Shown: positions 26,960 to 35,443 of the stretch, piece after piece
How the letters are laid out: every line of letters starts with the position of its first letter
How positions within the stretch are numbered: position 1 is the stretch's first letter
Source: Armatimonadota bacterium
GTDB taxonomy: Bacteria; Armatimonadota; DTGP01; JAKQQT01
Assembly (NCBI GenBank): GCA_036504095.1
Contig: DASXVS010000045.1
Coordinates: forward strand, 159,522 to 223,521
Length of the DNA: 64,000 nt
Reading direction: 5' to 3'
Notes under the pieces: model-generated
What the model was told of the DNA's origin: nothing
Database searches by the model: none
What the model saw: only the letters and a program-made list of their open reading frames with translations
Position numbers and translations under genes: made by a program

Positions 26960-27657
26960 GCCGCCTCCCGGAAGGCCCCATCCTGATCGTGCTTACAGAT
27001 CCGGGCATACCGGACCTTGATGCGCGTGTGGAAGCGGCCATCGCCGGAGGCGCCCGATGGGTGCAGTTCCGGGACAGGTCCGCTGAGCGCCAGAAAGCCG
27101 TCCGATGGGTCCGCCGCATGAAGGAGAGCCACCCGGACGTGACCGTGTCGGTGAACTACGACCTGATGGCGGCCCACGAGGCAAACGCAGACGGATTCCA
27201 TATGCCCGCGGGCGTCGAATGGCTTGCGGATGCCCGGATGCTGCTGGGATTCAAGGTCTTGATCGGGCGTTCCGTGCACCCCGGAGAGGTGGAGCCGGAG
27301 GTTAATCACCCTCACGCGCCGGGGCTGGACTACGTGACCTTCGGGAGCGTGTTCCCCACGGAGTCGCACGCCGGTGGCCCGGTCACTGGTTTGGCGGGAT
27401 TGCGTCACGCTTGCTTACATACCGAAGATTGGGGAGCGGAGTGGGACGCCGACATCCAGGGCAGCGGGATGCGAAACCGGCGCAATACCGGCAAACCGCT
27501 GCCCGTGATCGCCATCGGCGGCATCGACGAATCCAACGCAGGAGACTGCATCCGTGCGGGAGCGGCTGGGGCGGCGGTGATACGCAGCGTTTTGCTGGCG
27601 CCGGACCCGGCCGTAGCGGTCGCCGGGATTCTGAAAGCGATGAGGGAGGCGGTATGA
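26956..27657 (+). CDS. ThiE/TenI family protein, probably thiazole tautomerase TenI
   Basis: This 233-aa TIM-barrel protein belongs to the thiamine-phosphate synthase superfamily (ARWVQFRDR, ADGFHMPAG, GRSVH, VFPTESH, AIGGI). ThiE residues that bind the pyrimidine pyrophosphate are altered. The expected Lys of QLR-x-K is Arg41, the Asp of the ND pair is Tyr68, and the Lys of the PTxTK motif is His138. TenI, the thiazole tautomerase, lacks the same ThiE chemistry. In other bacteria TenI sits next to thiO-thiS-thiG, as here, and it uses an active-site His in this region (compare His108 of GRSVH). The gene starts at the ATGA overlap with thiG and ends at another with thiS. ThiE remains possible. 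Confidence 0.85.
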   Translation: MSRLPEGPILIVLTDPGIPDLDARVEAAIAGGARWVQFRDRSAERQKAVRWVRRMKESHPDVTVSVNYDLMAAHEANADGFHMPAGVEWLADARMLLGFKVLIGRSVHPGEVEPEVNHPHAPGLDYVTFGSVFPTESHAGGPVTGLAGLRHACLHTEDWGAEWDADIQGSGMRNRRNTGKPLPVIAIGGIDESNAGDCIRAGAAGAAVIRSVLLAPDPAVAVAGILKAMREAV

Positions 27658-27851
27658 CAATCACGGTTAACGACAAGCCTTACGTTTCGGAACAAACAAG
27701 CATCGAAGGATTCCTTCGTGAGCGCGGTTTCGAACCGCGGCTCATCGTGGTGGAACTGAACGGGGAGATACTTCAGCGGGCGCATTGGGACGATGTCTCG
27801 CTGAAAGAAGGCGACATCCTGCAGATGGCGCACATGGTCGCGGGAGGTTGA
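27654..27851 (+). CDS. thiS: Sulfur carrier protein ThiS
   Basis: This 65-aa ubiquitin-like protein is the sulfur donor for thiazole formation. It ends in the essential Gly-Gly (VAGG), which is adenylated and thiocarboxylated. MTITVNDKPYV and LREGDILQMAHMVAGG-type residues fit the family. Its start overlaps the upstream stop in an ATGA and its stop is one base before thiO. The activating enzyme ThiF is not encoded here, so another E1-like enzyme (MoeB or an unlinked ThiF) must supply the sulfur. Confidence 0.93.
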   Translation: MTITVNDKPYVSEQTSIEGFLRERGFEPRLIVVELNGEILQRAHWDDVSLKEGDILQMAHMVAGG

Positions 27852-27852
27852 T

Positions 27853-28962
27853 TTGAAGCGTGACGTAGCGATTATCGGCGGTGGAATCATCGGCTGTGCG
27901 ACAGCCTACTATCTGGCGAAGCAGGGTGCATCCGTCATACTCCTGGAGCGCGGACGTATCGGCGAGCAGGCGACGGGCGCTTCCGCCGGGATGCTGGCGC
28001 CTATCGCCGAGGCCAAGCGCCCCGGCGCGTTCCTGGACGTTGTGGTGGCCGCACTGCGTGATTACCCGACCGCGGTACGCGAGGTCGAGGCGGCTTCTGG
28101 CGTGTCGACCGGCTATTTCCTGCGAAGCATCCTGAGGGTCGCATTCAGCGAAGAGGACGAAGCAAAGTTCGCGTTGGCGCTTCCGATGTATGAACTGGCC
28201 GGCCTGCCGCACAAGCGACTGGACGGGGCGCAGGCGCGCGAAGAGGAGCCAGCGCTCGGAGAGGGCGTGGTCAGCGCGATACTCTCGCCCGAAGAGGGCC
28301 AGGTTCTTCCCCGCCAGTTGGTCCAGTCATACCGCCACGCAGCGGGCCTGCTGGGCGCCGAGTTCCGCGAGGATGCGGAAGTTATGGCGCTCGAAACATC
28401 CGGCAGGTCCGTGACGACGGTCAGGACACTGGACGGCAGCATCGACGCCGATCGCGTGGTCATCGCCGCCGGCGCGTGGTCATCCCGTTTTGCCGGGCCG
28501 TTGAACACCAGTATTCCCGTTTTCCCCGTGCGCGGGCAGATCGCCGCCATCAAGGGATTGTCCATTCCCGTACGGCACGTCCTCTATTCGTATGGTGGGT
28601 ACGCCGTGCCGTGGCCGGACGGAAGGCTGCTTGTGGGCGCTACGCAGGAGGAAGCGGGATACGCGCCGCACACGACCGTTGAAGGTATCCAGCAGGTCCT
28701 GAACGGCGGGAAGCGGTTGGTCCCACGCGTGGCAGACGCGGAACTCGACGAGACCTGGGCGGGCCTGCGCCCGGGCAGCCCGGACGCTATGCCGATCCTC
28801 GGCCCGGCGCCCGGATGGGATAACGTGTGGCTCGCGACGGGGCACTACCGGAACGGCGTTTTGCTTGGTCCGTACACGAGCCGGCTGGTCGCCGAATCCA
28901 TGGCCAGTAACGCGGTGTCCGCGGCCCTGGAACCGTTCCTGGTGTCACGCCTGGCCCAATAG
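27853..28962 (+). CDS. thiO: Glycine oxidase ThiO
   Basis: ThiO is an FAD-dependent D-amino-acid-oxidase-family enzyme that oxidises glycine to dehydroglycine for thiazole synthesis in aerobes, replacing radical enzyme ThiH. The 369-aa protein begins at TTG 27853 (GGGAGG five bases upstream). It has the FAD motif DVAIIGGGIIGCATAYYL and the ThiO-like RPGSPDAMPILGPAPG and ATGHYRNGVLLGPYT near the end. Its presence suggests an oxygen-dependent thiamine route. Confidence 0.94.
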   Translation: MKRDVAIIGGGIIGCATAYYLAKQGASVILLERGRIGEQATGASAGMLAPIAEAKRPGAFLDVVVAALRDYPTAVREVEAASGVSTGYFLRSILRVAFSEEDEAKFALALPMYELAGLPHKRLDGAQAREEEPALGEGVVSAILSPEEGQVLPRQLVQSYRHAAGLLGAEFREDAEVMALETSGRSVTTVRTLDGSIDADRVVIAAGAWSSRFAGPLNTSIPVFPVRGQIAAIKGLSIPVRHVLYSYGGYAVPWPDGRLLVGATQEEAGYAPHTTVEGIQQVLNGGKRLVPRVADAELDETWAGLRPGSPDAMPILGPAPGWDNVWLATGHYRNGVLLGPYTSRLVAESMASNAVSAALEPFLVSRLAQ

Positions 28963-29002
28963 GGCGGTCGATTACTTATGCACGGGAGGGCGAGGGGGGG
29001 GC

Positions 29003-29078
29003 TGGTGCGCCCGGAGGGATTCGAACCCCCGACCCTCTGTTCCGAAGACAGATGCTCTATCCACTGAGCTACGGGCGC
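29003..29078 (-). tRNA. tRNA-Arg (anticodon TCG)
   Basis: On the minus strand the acceptor stem GCGCCCG/CGGGCGC pairs perfectly, with discriminator A and an encoded CCA at 29005-29003. The anticodon stem TCTGT/ACAGA holds loop CTTCGGA, giving anticodon TCG (arginine CGA codons). The T-arm has GGTTCGAATCC. The tRNA lies in the gap after thiO. Confidence 0.95.
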
Positions 29079-29138
29079 AACGCCACTGCTATTATAACAC
29101 GCTCAGCAAGGTATCTTTCCCGGCCGCGCGGCACAGCG

Positions 29139-30122
29139 TCATCGCAATACGCCGAAGGTGATCCCACGGCGTTTCAGATCACGAAGAACGTCCGGAAGGA
29201 TATCCTGCGTCTCCGAGACCCCCGCGTGCAGAAGGAGCACCGTTCCGGGCCGGGCGGCGGAACTGATGCGGCGTTTCAGTTCGATTTCGCCGGGCCGGGT
29301 GTAGTCGAACGGGTTGACTGTTTCCACCGATTCCGATCCGCCACTCAGTCGGAGAAGTTTTGTGCTTCCCGGCGGACGGTAAAGCGAGGGCGTCACTCCC
29401 GCCAGGTTTTGCAGGATCCGGGCGCAGCGGTCCAGTTCGGGGTGGTCCGCGTTGTGCGACCACGAGTGGACCTGAAGAAGGTGGCCTTCCGCGACCGCGC
29501 GCCTCGCCGCCTCCGGACGGGCCTCCACGTTGCGTCCGATGCAGAAAAAGGTAGCGCGCACTCCGGCGGCGCGCAGGATATCGAGCAGACGGTCGTCGTT
29601 ATCCCCTGAAGGGAAATCGTCGAACGTGAGGCAGAGCGGTCGGGCGGTTCCGGCGGCCGCGCCCGCCAATGTCGTTCGGACCGCCGCCAGTAGGTCCTCG
29701 CCGCGCACGATGCCCTGGGAGGCAAAGGTGACGCACCCATTCGGATCGAGCACGAGTGTAAACGGCACCGCGGTGACACCGAGCGTCGCGCTCAATTGCC
29801 GGCCCGTGTCGAGGAGGACCGGGCCGGGCAGACGCCCGAGACCGCGCTCCGGCCACCTCCCATCGACGGAGATGGTGAGGAATGTCACGGGCAGGCCGGC
29901 CAGCGCTGAGTGCGATTCGCGGATGCGGCGTCCCTGCTCCTTCCAGGTATCGCACCAGAAGGCGCAAAACGAGATGATGGTCACCTTTCCGGGCCGCCAT
30001 GCCTCCACGCCACCGGCCTGCCGTGCCAGCGCGAACGGCGCGATGGAGTCTCCAGGCGCAGGCGCGCCAGATGTTGTGGCGCATGAAACCAGGCAGGCAA
30101 GTAGAAGGAGGGGGCCCTTCAC
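29139..30122 (-). CDS. Lipoprotein with thioredoxin-like domain fused to NodB polysaccharide deacetylase
   Basis: This 327-aa protein starts at GTG 30122, which overlaps the upstream alpha-2-macroglobulin stop by GTGA. A lipoprotein signal ends at LVSC with Cys14. Residues ~20-155 form a TlpA/AhpC-like redoxin fold (FWCDTW at 56-60, cis-Pro120). Its second active-site cysteine is replaced by Trp60, so dithiol reductase activity is unlikely. Residues ~161-327 form a NodB carbohydrate esterase 4 domain with TFDD (166-169), HSWSH (219-223), RPP (249-251) and LLLHAG (His299), an intact metal/catalytic set. The likely activity is deacetylation of an envelope or extracellular N-acetylated glycan. 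The fusion is uncommon. Confidence 0.88.
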   Translation of the reverse strand: MKGPLLLLACLVSCATTSGAPAPGDSIAPFALARQAGGVEAWRPGKVTIISFCAFWCDTWKEQGRRIRESHSALAGLPVTFLTISVDGRWPERGLGRLPGPVLLDTGRQLSATLGVTAVPFTLVLDPNGCVTFASQGIVRGEDLLAAVRTTLAGAAAGTARPLCLTFDDFPSGDNDDRLLDILRAAGVRATFFCIGRNVEARPEAARRAVAEGHLLQVHSWSHNADHPELDRCARILQNLAGVTPSLYRPPGSTKLLRLSGGSESVETVNPFDYTRPGEIELKRRISSAARPGTVLLLHAGVSETQDILPDVLRDLKRRGITFGVLR

Positions 30123-33100
30123 GGCCGCACCTCGAGCGTTTGCGGGGATGAATGGCCATTCACGCCGGGCCGGCGCAGGACTTCCGAAACCGCCGGCGGG
30201 GCCGTCACGCGCCCCGCGGATTCGGCCCTGATGTAATAGCGGAAGGTCTGCGGACGGCCGTTTCCGCGCAATTCGTGGATCACCGCGCCGTCTCGCACCT
30301 CTTCCCGGACTCCCGAGTACTCGCCGTCCGCGAACTCGAACCCGGCCGGAAGCGGCTCCGTTACACGAAGCGCCCCGGCCCGATCGTCCGGCCACACAAC
30401 GACGGTAACGCGAACCGGGCTGGCCGCCGGGATGCTATCGGCCACCCTGTTCCACACACCGTTTGCGTCCTGTACCTCCAGGCGGCGTAGAACACGCACT
30501 CCGTGGTCCGCCTCATCGGCGGCGGTTCGGTAGACGACCGCTTCAATGGAGGTGAATGCTTCGCCTTCGCCGGTCCGCTTCAGGGTGAATGTGTTGGTGT
30601 CGGCCAGCACCCGGCGCGGCACATCAAACGTCACGACGTCGCCCGAAAGGCCGGTCCTCCCAGCCACCCCCTGGCCGTTCACCACAAGAGCGGTCGTACC
30701 GGATCGGGCAGGGCTGGGATGGGCGGCAAGCCATGTGGAGAGGGCATACGCGGCGACCGCGTCATCGCCGGTTGAACGGCAGCAGACTCCCTCATCCGGC
30801 GTCGCGAGACGGAGAGCCATTTTCGGGGCCAGATCGCTGTCCGGTTTGAGGAGCTGAATGTCCGTCAGCGCCTGCGCGGTTGTCTCGACCTCGGTGGCGT
30901 CCCAGCCGAGCCGTTCGCCGGCGGGGACGTACGCCGTGTCCGGTCCGATCGCCGCGGAGCTGAGGGCGGACGCCATGGCGTCCTGAGCAGCCGCGCGATT
31001 GCCAACAGCCAGCCAGCCCTCGTCGAGGACAAGACGTGCGTATGGCGAAAGGAACTCACCGCGCCGGCGCACGTCATCGAGGAGCCGCGGCCCGTCTGAA
31101 TGCTCCGAGGGCGACGGCCCCGCCTGCTCACGGGCCAGCGCGCTTTCCGCGAGAGCGACCGCCGCCGAGAGGAGCGCGCGATGCTCCCACAGCCCCGTCT
31201 GCCCGACCATATAGACACCTCCGCTCGCGCCACGGCGCAGCATCGGGCGCGGTACGGGCAGCCCGGCGCTGGAAGCCCGGGCAAGGGCTGTCAGTGCGTG
31301 AGCCGTGATCTCCGCATCCGCGGGGTCGTCCTCCCACCAGCCCCAGGCTCCGTTCCCTTGCTGGTTCCGCGCGAGAAGCGCAACGGCCTCGCGGAACACT
31401 TTTGGGTCTGCGGTTACGCCGGGCGCGGAAGCGGTCAGCAGTTGGTCCGCCGCGTCGGCAGTCCCAAACGCGCGCGTGGCCAGTAACCGATGAGCCATAT
31501 CGGAGACGACTCCGGCGAGGCCGGTGCGCACGGTGACCTTCACCTCGCTCGCCGGCTCAATGCGATCCGACGGCAGCGTGAGCGTGGATGTGGATTCAGA
31601 CGTCATCGTTGCGCCCTGCCGGATGCGCTCGGCGACACCGTTCGGCACGATGCGGATCGGCACGCGCAGGGCATCTGAGAAATCCTCTCCTTTGTCGGCG
31701 GGAGCGTCCGCGGCGATGGCCCGGGCGGTGAGCGTCGCCTGGCCGGAATCCGGCAACGTATCAGCGTTCAAGGTCCACTCAACGATGCCCTCGCCATTCG
31801 CCGGGACCGTGACGCGCTTCATGGTTTCCCCTTCCACGCGGGCTCCCTCCGAGGAGAGCATCGCCTCGAAGACATGGGAGGAATCCGTGCGGTTGTTTAC
31901 GGTGCCCCGAAGCGTGATGCGGTCACCCGCGGCCATCTGTCGTGGGGTGGCAAGCCTCAGCATTACTGGACGCGACACCCGCACGCTCGATGTGGCGCGC
32001 CCGACGCGCGTGTCACCGGTCACCGCCGTGGCTGTGGCGCGCCAGGAGGTGAGATTGCCGGGGATCTCCACTGTGAAGGCCGCTGTTCCGTCCGGACCCG
32101 TGACAGCGTGAGGCTGCCAGAGCGCCGTGTCCACGAACCGTTCGCGCACGGGTGCCGTGGCATTCACCCGTTGATACGCGCCCCCGGACACCTCTTCCGG
32201 CGCCGAAAAGGCGGTCGTGACCGCATTTGGCCGCAGCCCCCAGAACAGTGTGAAAGGATCCGGCGTGGTGTCCGGGCGTACCGCGTAGATTGCCTCATCA
32301 ACGACCGTGACAGCGACATCGGCGGAGACCGGCATCCCGTCTTGTCCCCTCGTCGTCAGGACGTAGCGGGCGAGATCGCCCGGCCGGTAGTCGTTCCGCT
32401 CCGGCTTCACGGTAACCGACAGGTGTCGTGACTTGTCGGGCACGCGGACGAGAGCGCTGCCGGAAATCAGGCCGTTTCGCGTCCATTGAGAGGCGGTGAT
32501 CTGAAAATTCGGCGACATCGCAAGGCGGGCCGGCACGGCCCATGCGCGCCCGCTTCGGCCCGCGGGCAGCATCGCGACGCGCCACGCTTCCAGCCCTTCG
32601 GCTGTTACCAGGATGGGCCGCTCCGGAGTGTTCGTGGTAATCCAGACGCGCACGTTCTCGCCGGGTAGGTATGCGCGGCGGTCCAATCGAACCGAGACCG
32701 ATGGGCCGGCCTGCATCCGCTCGGGTTTCGTCGTCGGTGAGGCAACCCAAACGGACATGGCCGCGTTCGCGACCCGGCCGGTGCCGTCCGGCGCAACCGC
32801 GCGAACCGTCTGGGATCCCTCGGCTCTCGCGGGGACGCGGGCGACTGTCATCCCCGAGGTGGGGACGTTTACCGTTGTGCGCGCGATCTCCCGGTTCTGG
32901 TAACGACCCGCCACCTCATCCCAGACGGCGTGGCTCACGATCAGCGTCACGTGAGCCGAGGTCGGCTTGCCGTCCAGATCGACCGCGAGTATCTTGACCG
33001 GGATGTTGCTGCCGAGCGAGGTGAAGAGCAGGTCGGTGCTGAGTGCGATGCGCTTCGCGGCGCCGTAGACTTGAACGCCGGCGGATGCTTCGACCTGACG

Positions 33101-34426
33101 GCGTGACGCATCGGTCACGGTGCAATTGATGTCGTAACGGGAATCCGGCAGATCCTTTTGGGCTGGGACGGTGATGACGGCATTTCCTGACTCGTCGGTT
33201 GTCACGGTGCCTTCGGCGACAAATGGGTGGGCATTGTAGGTATCGTGCGGGTAGAGGTTGCCGTCGCCTCCCGAATACCAGGATTCGCCCTCATCAACCG
33301 CACCGTACGGCGTTGGGCTGCGCCGCACCTGGTAACGGATCCCGGCTTGCGGGAGAGGCGCGCCGAAGTAGTAGCGCGCCTGCAGCGCGAATCGAAGCGT
33401 TTCTCCGGCCAGATATCGCTCCTTCTCCGGGCGCACCGTCACCTTGAACTCCGGTTTCCGGTAAGCCGCCACCGTGAATTGGCCGTACGCTGTGTCTTTG
33501 CCCGTTCGGATTGCGATGGTGTACGGCCCGATGCTCCCCGCTTCCGGTATGTCGACGCGGCTGTCGAGCGTGCCGACCGCGTTCGTGGAGATTGTCTCTT
33601 CCGAGAGTGGATTGTCCTTCGCGTCGCGCACTTGCACGCTGCACGTGGTGTCCGCCACGGCCGTATAGCCGCGTCCTTTTGTCCGGCGGAGGATGGCTTT
33701 GAAAAATACAGTCTGGCCCGGCCGGTAAACGGGGCGATCCGTCTGGAAGTGCATGGTGAGCGCACCGTCCGGATCCGAGACGCCGATCGGCACGGCGGCC
33801 AGGTCACCGTGGTACCGGATGATGACCACCTGATCTGTCGCGGCGGGCGCCGGAAACTGCGCCAGCCCGTCGGCTCGTGTCGATGCTCCGCCGAGGCGCT
33901 GGCCGTCCCGCCAGTAGAGGCCGGCGTCCGCGCCGGAAACCGGCGACCCCGTCTTCACGTCGGTCACCCACGCGGCCACCGCGCGCGGCGAGCGCTTCAC
34001 CACAACGGCCAGGTCGGTGACGTTCACCACCGCCCAGGCTGACGCTGCTCCAGCATTGAGCACGAGCAGGTACACCCCCGGCGACAAAGGCGGCAGGTTG
34101 ACCTGCCGGCTGCGGTACACATCGGCCTGATTGGGTGAGGGGCGCTGGCCCGGCGTGGACGCGCTGACGCTCCACGACTTCACCGGTGCCGCGCCCGGCA
34201 GCGGGCGCTTATGCTGGCGGTCGCGGTTGAGAAGCCAGTCCAGCCCCTGCACTTGAAAGGCTTCAATCTGTACCACGGGAACGTTGCGCGTGTTGATCGT
34301 AAGCCTGACCTTCGGCCCGGGTGCGGCATCCCGCGCTACCCAGGCTTCGATCTGGGGTGGAGCAATGGCCCGCGTGGAACCGGCGGCAGAGAAGACGGCC
34401 ATCAGAAGGAGAACGGTGCGTTTCAT
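30119..34426 (-). CDS. Bacterial alpha-2-macroglobulin family protein (no thioester motif)
   Basis: This 1435-aa protein has a signal peptide (KRTVLLLMAVFSAAGSTRA). Its MG-type beta domains include FQTDRPVYRPGQTVFFKAI, a classic MG2 hallmark, and the macroglobulin core VTVVDEAIYAV, RFVDTALWQPHAVT and GVRVSRPVMLRLATP. After it come the toroidal complement-like region (QQGNGAWGWWEDDPADAEITAHALTAL, about 1060-1090) and a terminal receptor-binding-like domain. The Cys-x-Glu-Gln thioester is absent: FGTADAADQLL stands where it should be. It therefore resembles thioester-lacking bacterial homologues that do not crosslink proteases. Linked by ATGA to an AMMECR1 gene upstream and to the deacetylase downstream. 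Confidence 0.9.
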   Translation of the reverse strand: MKRTVLLLMAVFSAAGSTRAIAPPQIEAWVARDAAPGPKVRLTINTRNVPVVQIEAFQVQGLDWLLNRDRQHKRPLPGAAPVKSWSVSASTPGQRPSPNQADVYRSRQVNLPPLSPGVYLLVLNAGAASAWAVVNVTDLAVVVKRSPRAVAAWVTDVKTGSPVSGADAGLYWRDGQRLGGASTRADGLAQFPAPAATDQVVIIRYHGDLAAVPIGVSDPDGALTMHFQTDRPVYRPGQTVFFKAILRRTKGRGYTAVADTTCSVQVRDAKDNPLSEETISTNAVGTLDSRVDIPEAGSIGPYTIAIRTGKDTAYGQFTVAAYRKPEFKVTVRPEKERYLAGETLRFALQARYYFGAPLPQAGIRYQVRRSPTPYGAVDEGESWYSGGDGNLYPHDTYNAHPFVAEGTVTTDESGNAVITVPAQKDLPDSRYDINCTVTDASRRQVEASAGVQVYGAAKRIALSTDLLFTSLGSNIPVKILAVDLDGKPTSAHVTLIVSHAVWDEVAGRYQNREIARTTVNVPTSGMTVARVPARAEGSQTVRAVAPDGTGRVANAAMSVWVASPTTKPERMQAGPSVSVRLDRRAYLPGENVRVWITTNTPERPILVTAEGLEAWRVAMLPAGRSGRAWAVPARLAMSPNFQITASQWTRNGLISGSALVRVPDKSRHLSVTVKPERNDYRPGDLARYVLTTRGQDGMPVSADVAVTVVDEAIYAVRPDTTPDPFTLFWGLRPNAVTTAFSAPEEVSGGAYQRVNATAPVRERFVDTALWQPHAVTGPDGTAAFTVEIPGNLTSWRATATAVTGDTRVGRATSSVRVSRPVMLRLATPRQMAAGDRITLRGTVNNRTDSSHVFEAMLSSEGARVEGETMKRVTVPANGEGIVEWTLNADTLPDSGQATLTARAIAADAPADKGEDFSDALRVPIRIVPNGVAERIRQGATMTSESTSTLTLPSDRIEPASEVKVTVRTGLAGVVSDMAHRLLATRAFGTADAADQLLTASAPGVTADPKVFREAVALLARNQQGNGAWGWWEDDPADAEITAHALTALARASSAGLPVPRPMLRRGASGGVYMVGQTGLWEHRALLSAAVALAESALAREQAGPSPSEHSDGPRLLDDVRRRGEFLSPYARLVLDEGWLAVGNRAAAQDAMASALSSAAIGPDTAYVPAGERLGWDATEVETTAQALTDIQLLKPDSDLAPKMALRLATPDEGVCCRSTGDDAVAAYALSTWLAAHPSPARSGTTALVVNGQGVAGRTGLSGDVVTFDVPRRVLADTNTFTLKRTGEGEAFTSIEAVVYRTAADEADHGVRVLRRLEVQDANGVWNRVADSIPAASPVRVTVVVWPDDRAGALRVTEPLPAGFEFADGEYSGVREEVRDGAVIHELRGNGRPQTFRYYIRAESAGRVTAPPAVSEVLRRPGVNGHSSPQTLEVRP

Positions 34427-35007
34427 CCGCGGTACCTCTCAGCTATCATGCGAAACAGTTGGACGCTTGCTCCCTGGGTTTCTCCCGCCTTGGTGTAAGC
34501 CCACCGCAGGCGCACGGCGGGGTCCTTACCCTCCCATGGGAGAACGACGCCGCATCGTCCACCGGACCGCAGCACAAGCCCAGCCGACGGAGTGAGACCG
34601 GAGACGTCTCTTATGGGCTCCAGACGGTCCATGATGGTCACAGTTACCAGAAAGCGCTGCGTATCCGCGGGGGTGAGGCGGCGGTAGCGAGGATCGTGCA
34701 CGGCGGCGGCTTGAGCGGCCAACACCACCTCCGCCTCCAACGAGCCGGTTCGCGCTTCGAGGCTGCCACGGCAGCCCAGCACGCGCCCATCGCGCTCGAT
34801 CGTCACAAAGACGGGGCGAGGGGGCGCCTGCGGTCTCAAGGCCGGAAGGGGTGTTCCGCGTGCGGCGGACACGACGGCGCTTCGGGCCAACGCGATCAGG
34901 GCAGCCGGCTGAGGCCCGACAGGCGGGCAGAGCGGCTGCGCGGGCTGTCGGGCGCCGGCAGGATGTCCAAGCAAGAGGCACGCTAGAATCGTTCGCGTCG
35001 TTGGCAT
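34423..35007 (-). CDS. Exported AMMECR1-domain protein
   Basis: This 194-aa protein has an N-terminal signal-like segment (TTRTILACLLLGHPAGA). The rest is an AMMECR1 domain: VFVTIERDGRVLGCRGSLEA, the family's conserved GC motif, followed by AAVHDPRYRRLTPADTQRFLV and SGLVLRSGG-type strands. AMMECR1 proteins are usually cytoplasmic and often neighbour Memo and radical SAM genes, so an exported copy is unusual. Its stop overlaps the start of the alpha-2-macroglobulin gene (ATGA), and it is the first gene of the operon. The reading frame extends upstream to 35325 but lacks support; ATG 35007 precedes the signal peptide. Function unknown. Confidence 0.8.
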   Translation of the reverse strand: MPTTRTILACLLLGHPAGARQPAQPLCPPVGPQPAALIALARSAVVSAARGTPLPALRPQAPPRPVFVTIERDGRVLGCRGSLEARTGSLEAEVVLAAQAAAVHDPRYRRLTPADTQRFLVTVTIMDRLEPIRDVSGLTPSAGLVLRSGGRCGVVLPWEGKDPAVRLRWAYTKAGETQGASVQLFRMIAERYRG

Positions 35008-35443
35008 GCGTATACTCCGGGGTGGTAGTTTCAGAAAGGGAAACGCAAGCCGCTCCTCGGTGTCACGTGATGCCGAACCCGAGGAGTTCGGGCCGGGGAC
35101 CGGAATTGCTCGGACCGGCCTCCGGCCCGAGCCGGAACCGTCGATGCGCCAGGCAGCGACAGGGTCATTCTCCGTGGTGGTCCGCCCGTCCGTGGAAACA
35201 CGCCCTGACACGTTTCCTTGCGCGAGTGGGACGGGCAATAATGAACGATATGTGTGATCGCACGATTGGCTTGCGCCGCGTGCAGACACTCCACGCGGCG
35301 GCGCCTTCCGGATGGGCGTTTCCACGCCGTTGATGCCGTCCGCGATGGACGGAAAGGGTCGCGGGCCAAACGGCCGCGGACGTGAATCGGGACCGGGGCA
35401 TTGATGGCCGCGGCACTACCTGCCAAGGAACGGGCAAACGAAG
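35008..35443. other. Divergent intergenic region with hairpin
   Basis: This 436-base region separates the minus-strand AMMECR1 operon from the plus-strand glycan cluster and should contain both promoters. GCTCGG/CCGAGC plus inner CCGG/CCGG form a hairpin at 35108-35132. No clear -10/-35 pairs or coding sequence are seen. Reading frames here have no ribosome binding site or recognisable domain. Confidence 0.45.

Noticed and set aside
35008..35325. Upstream extension of the AMMECR1 frame
   Set aside because: The extra residues have no homology-like features and come before the export signal; no ribosome binding site is seen.
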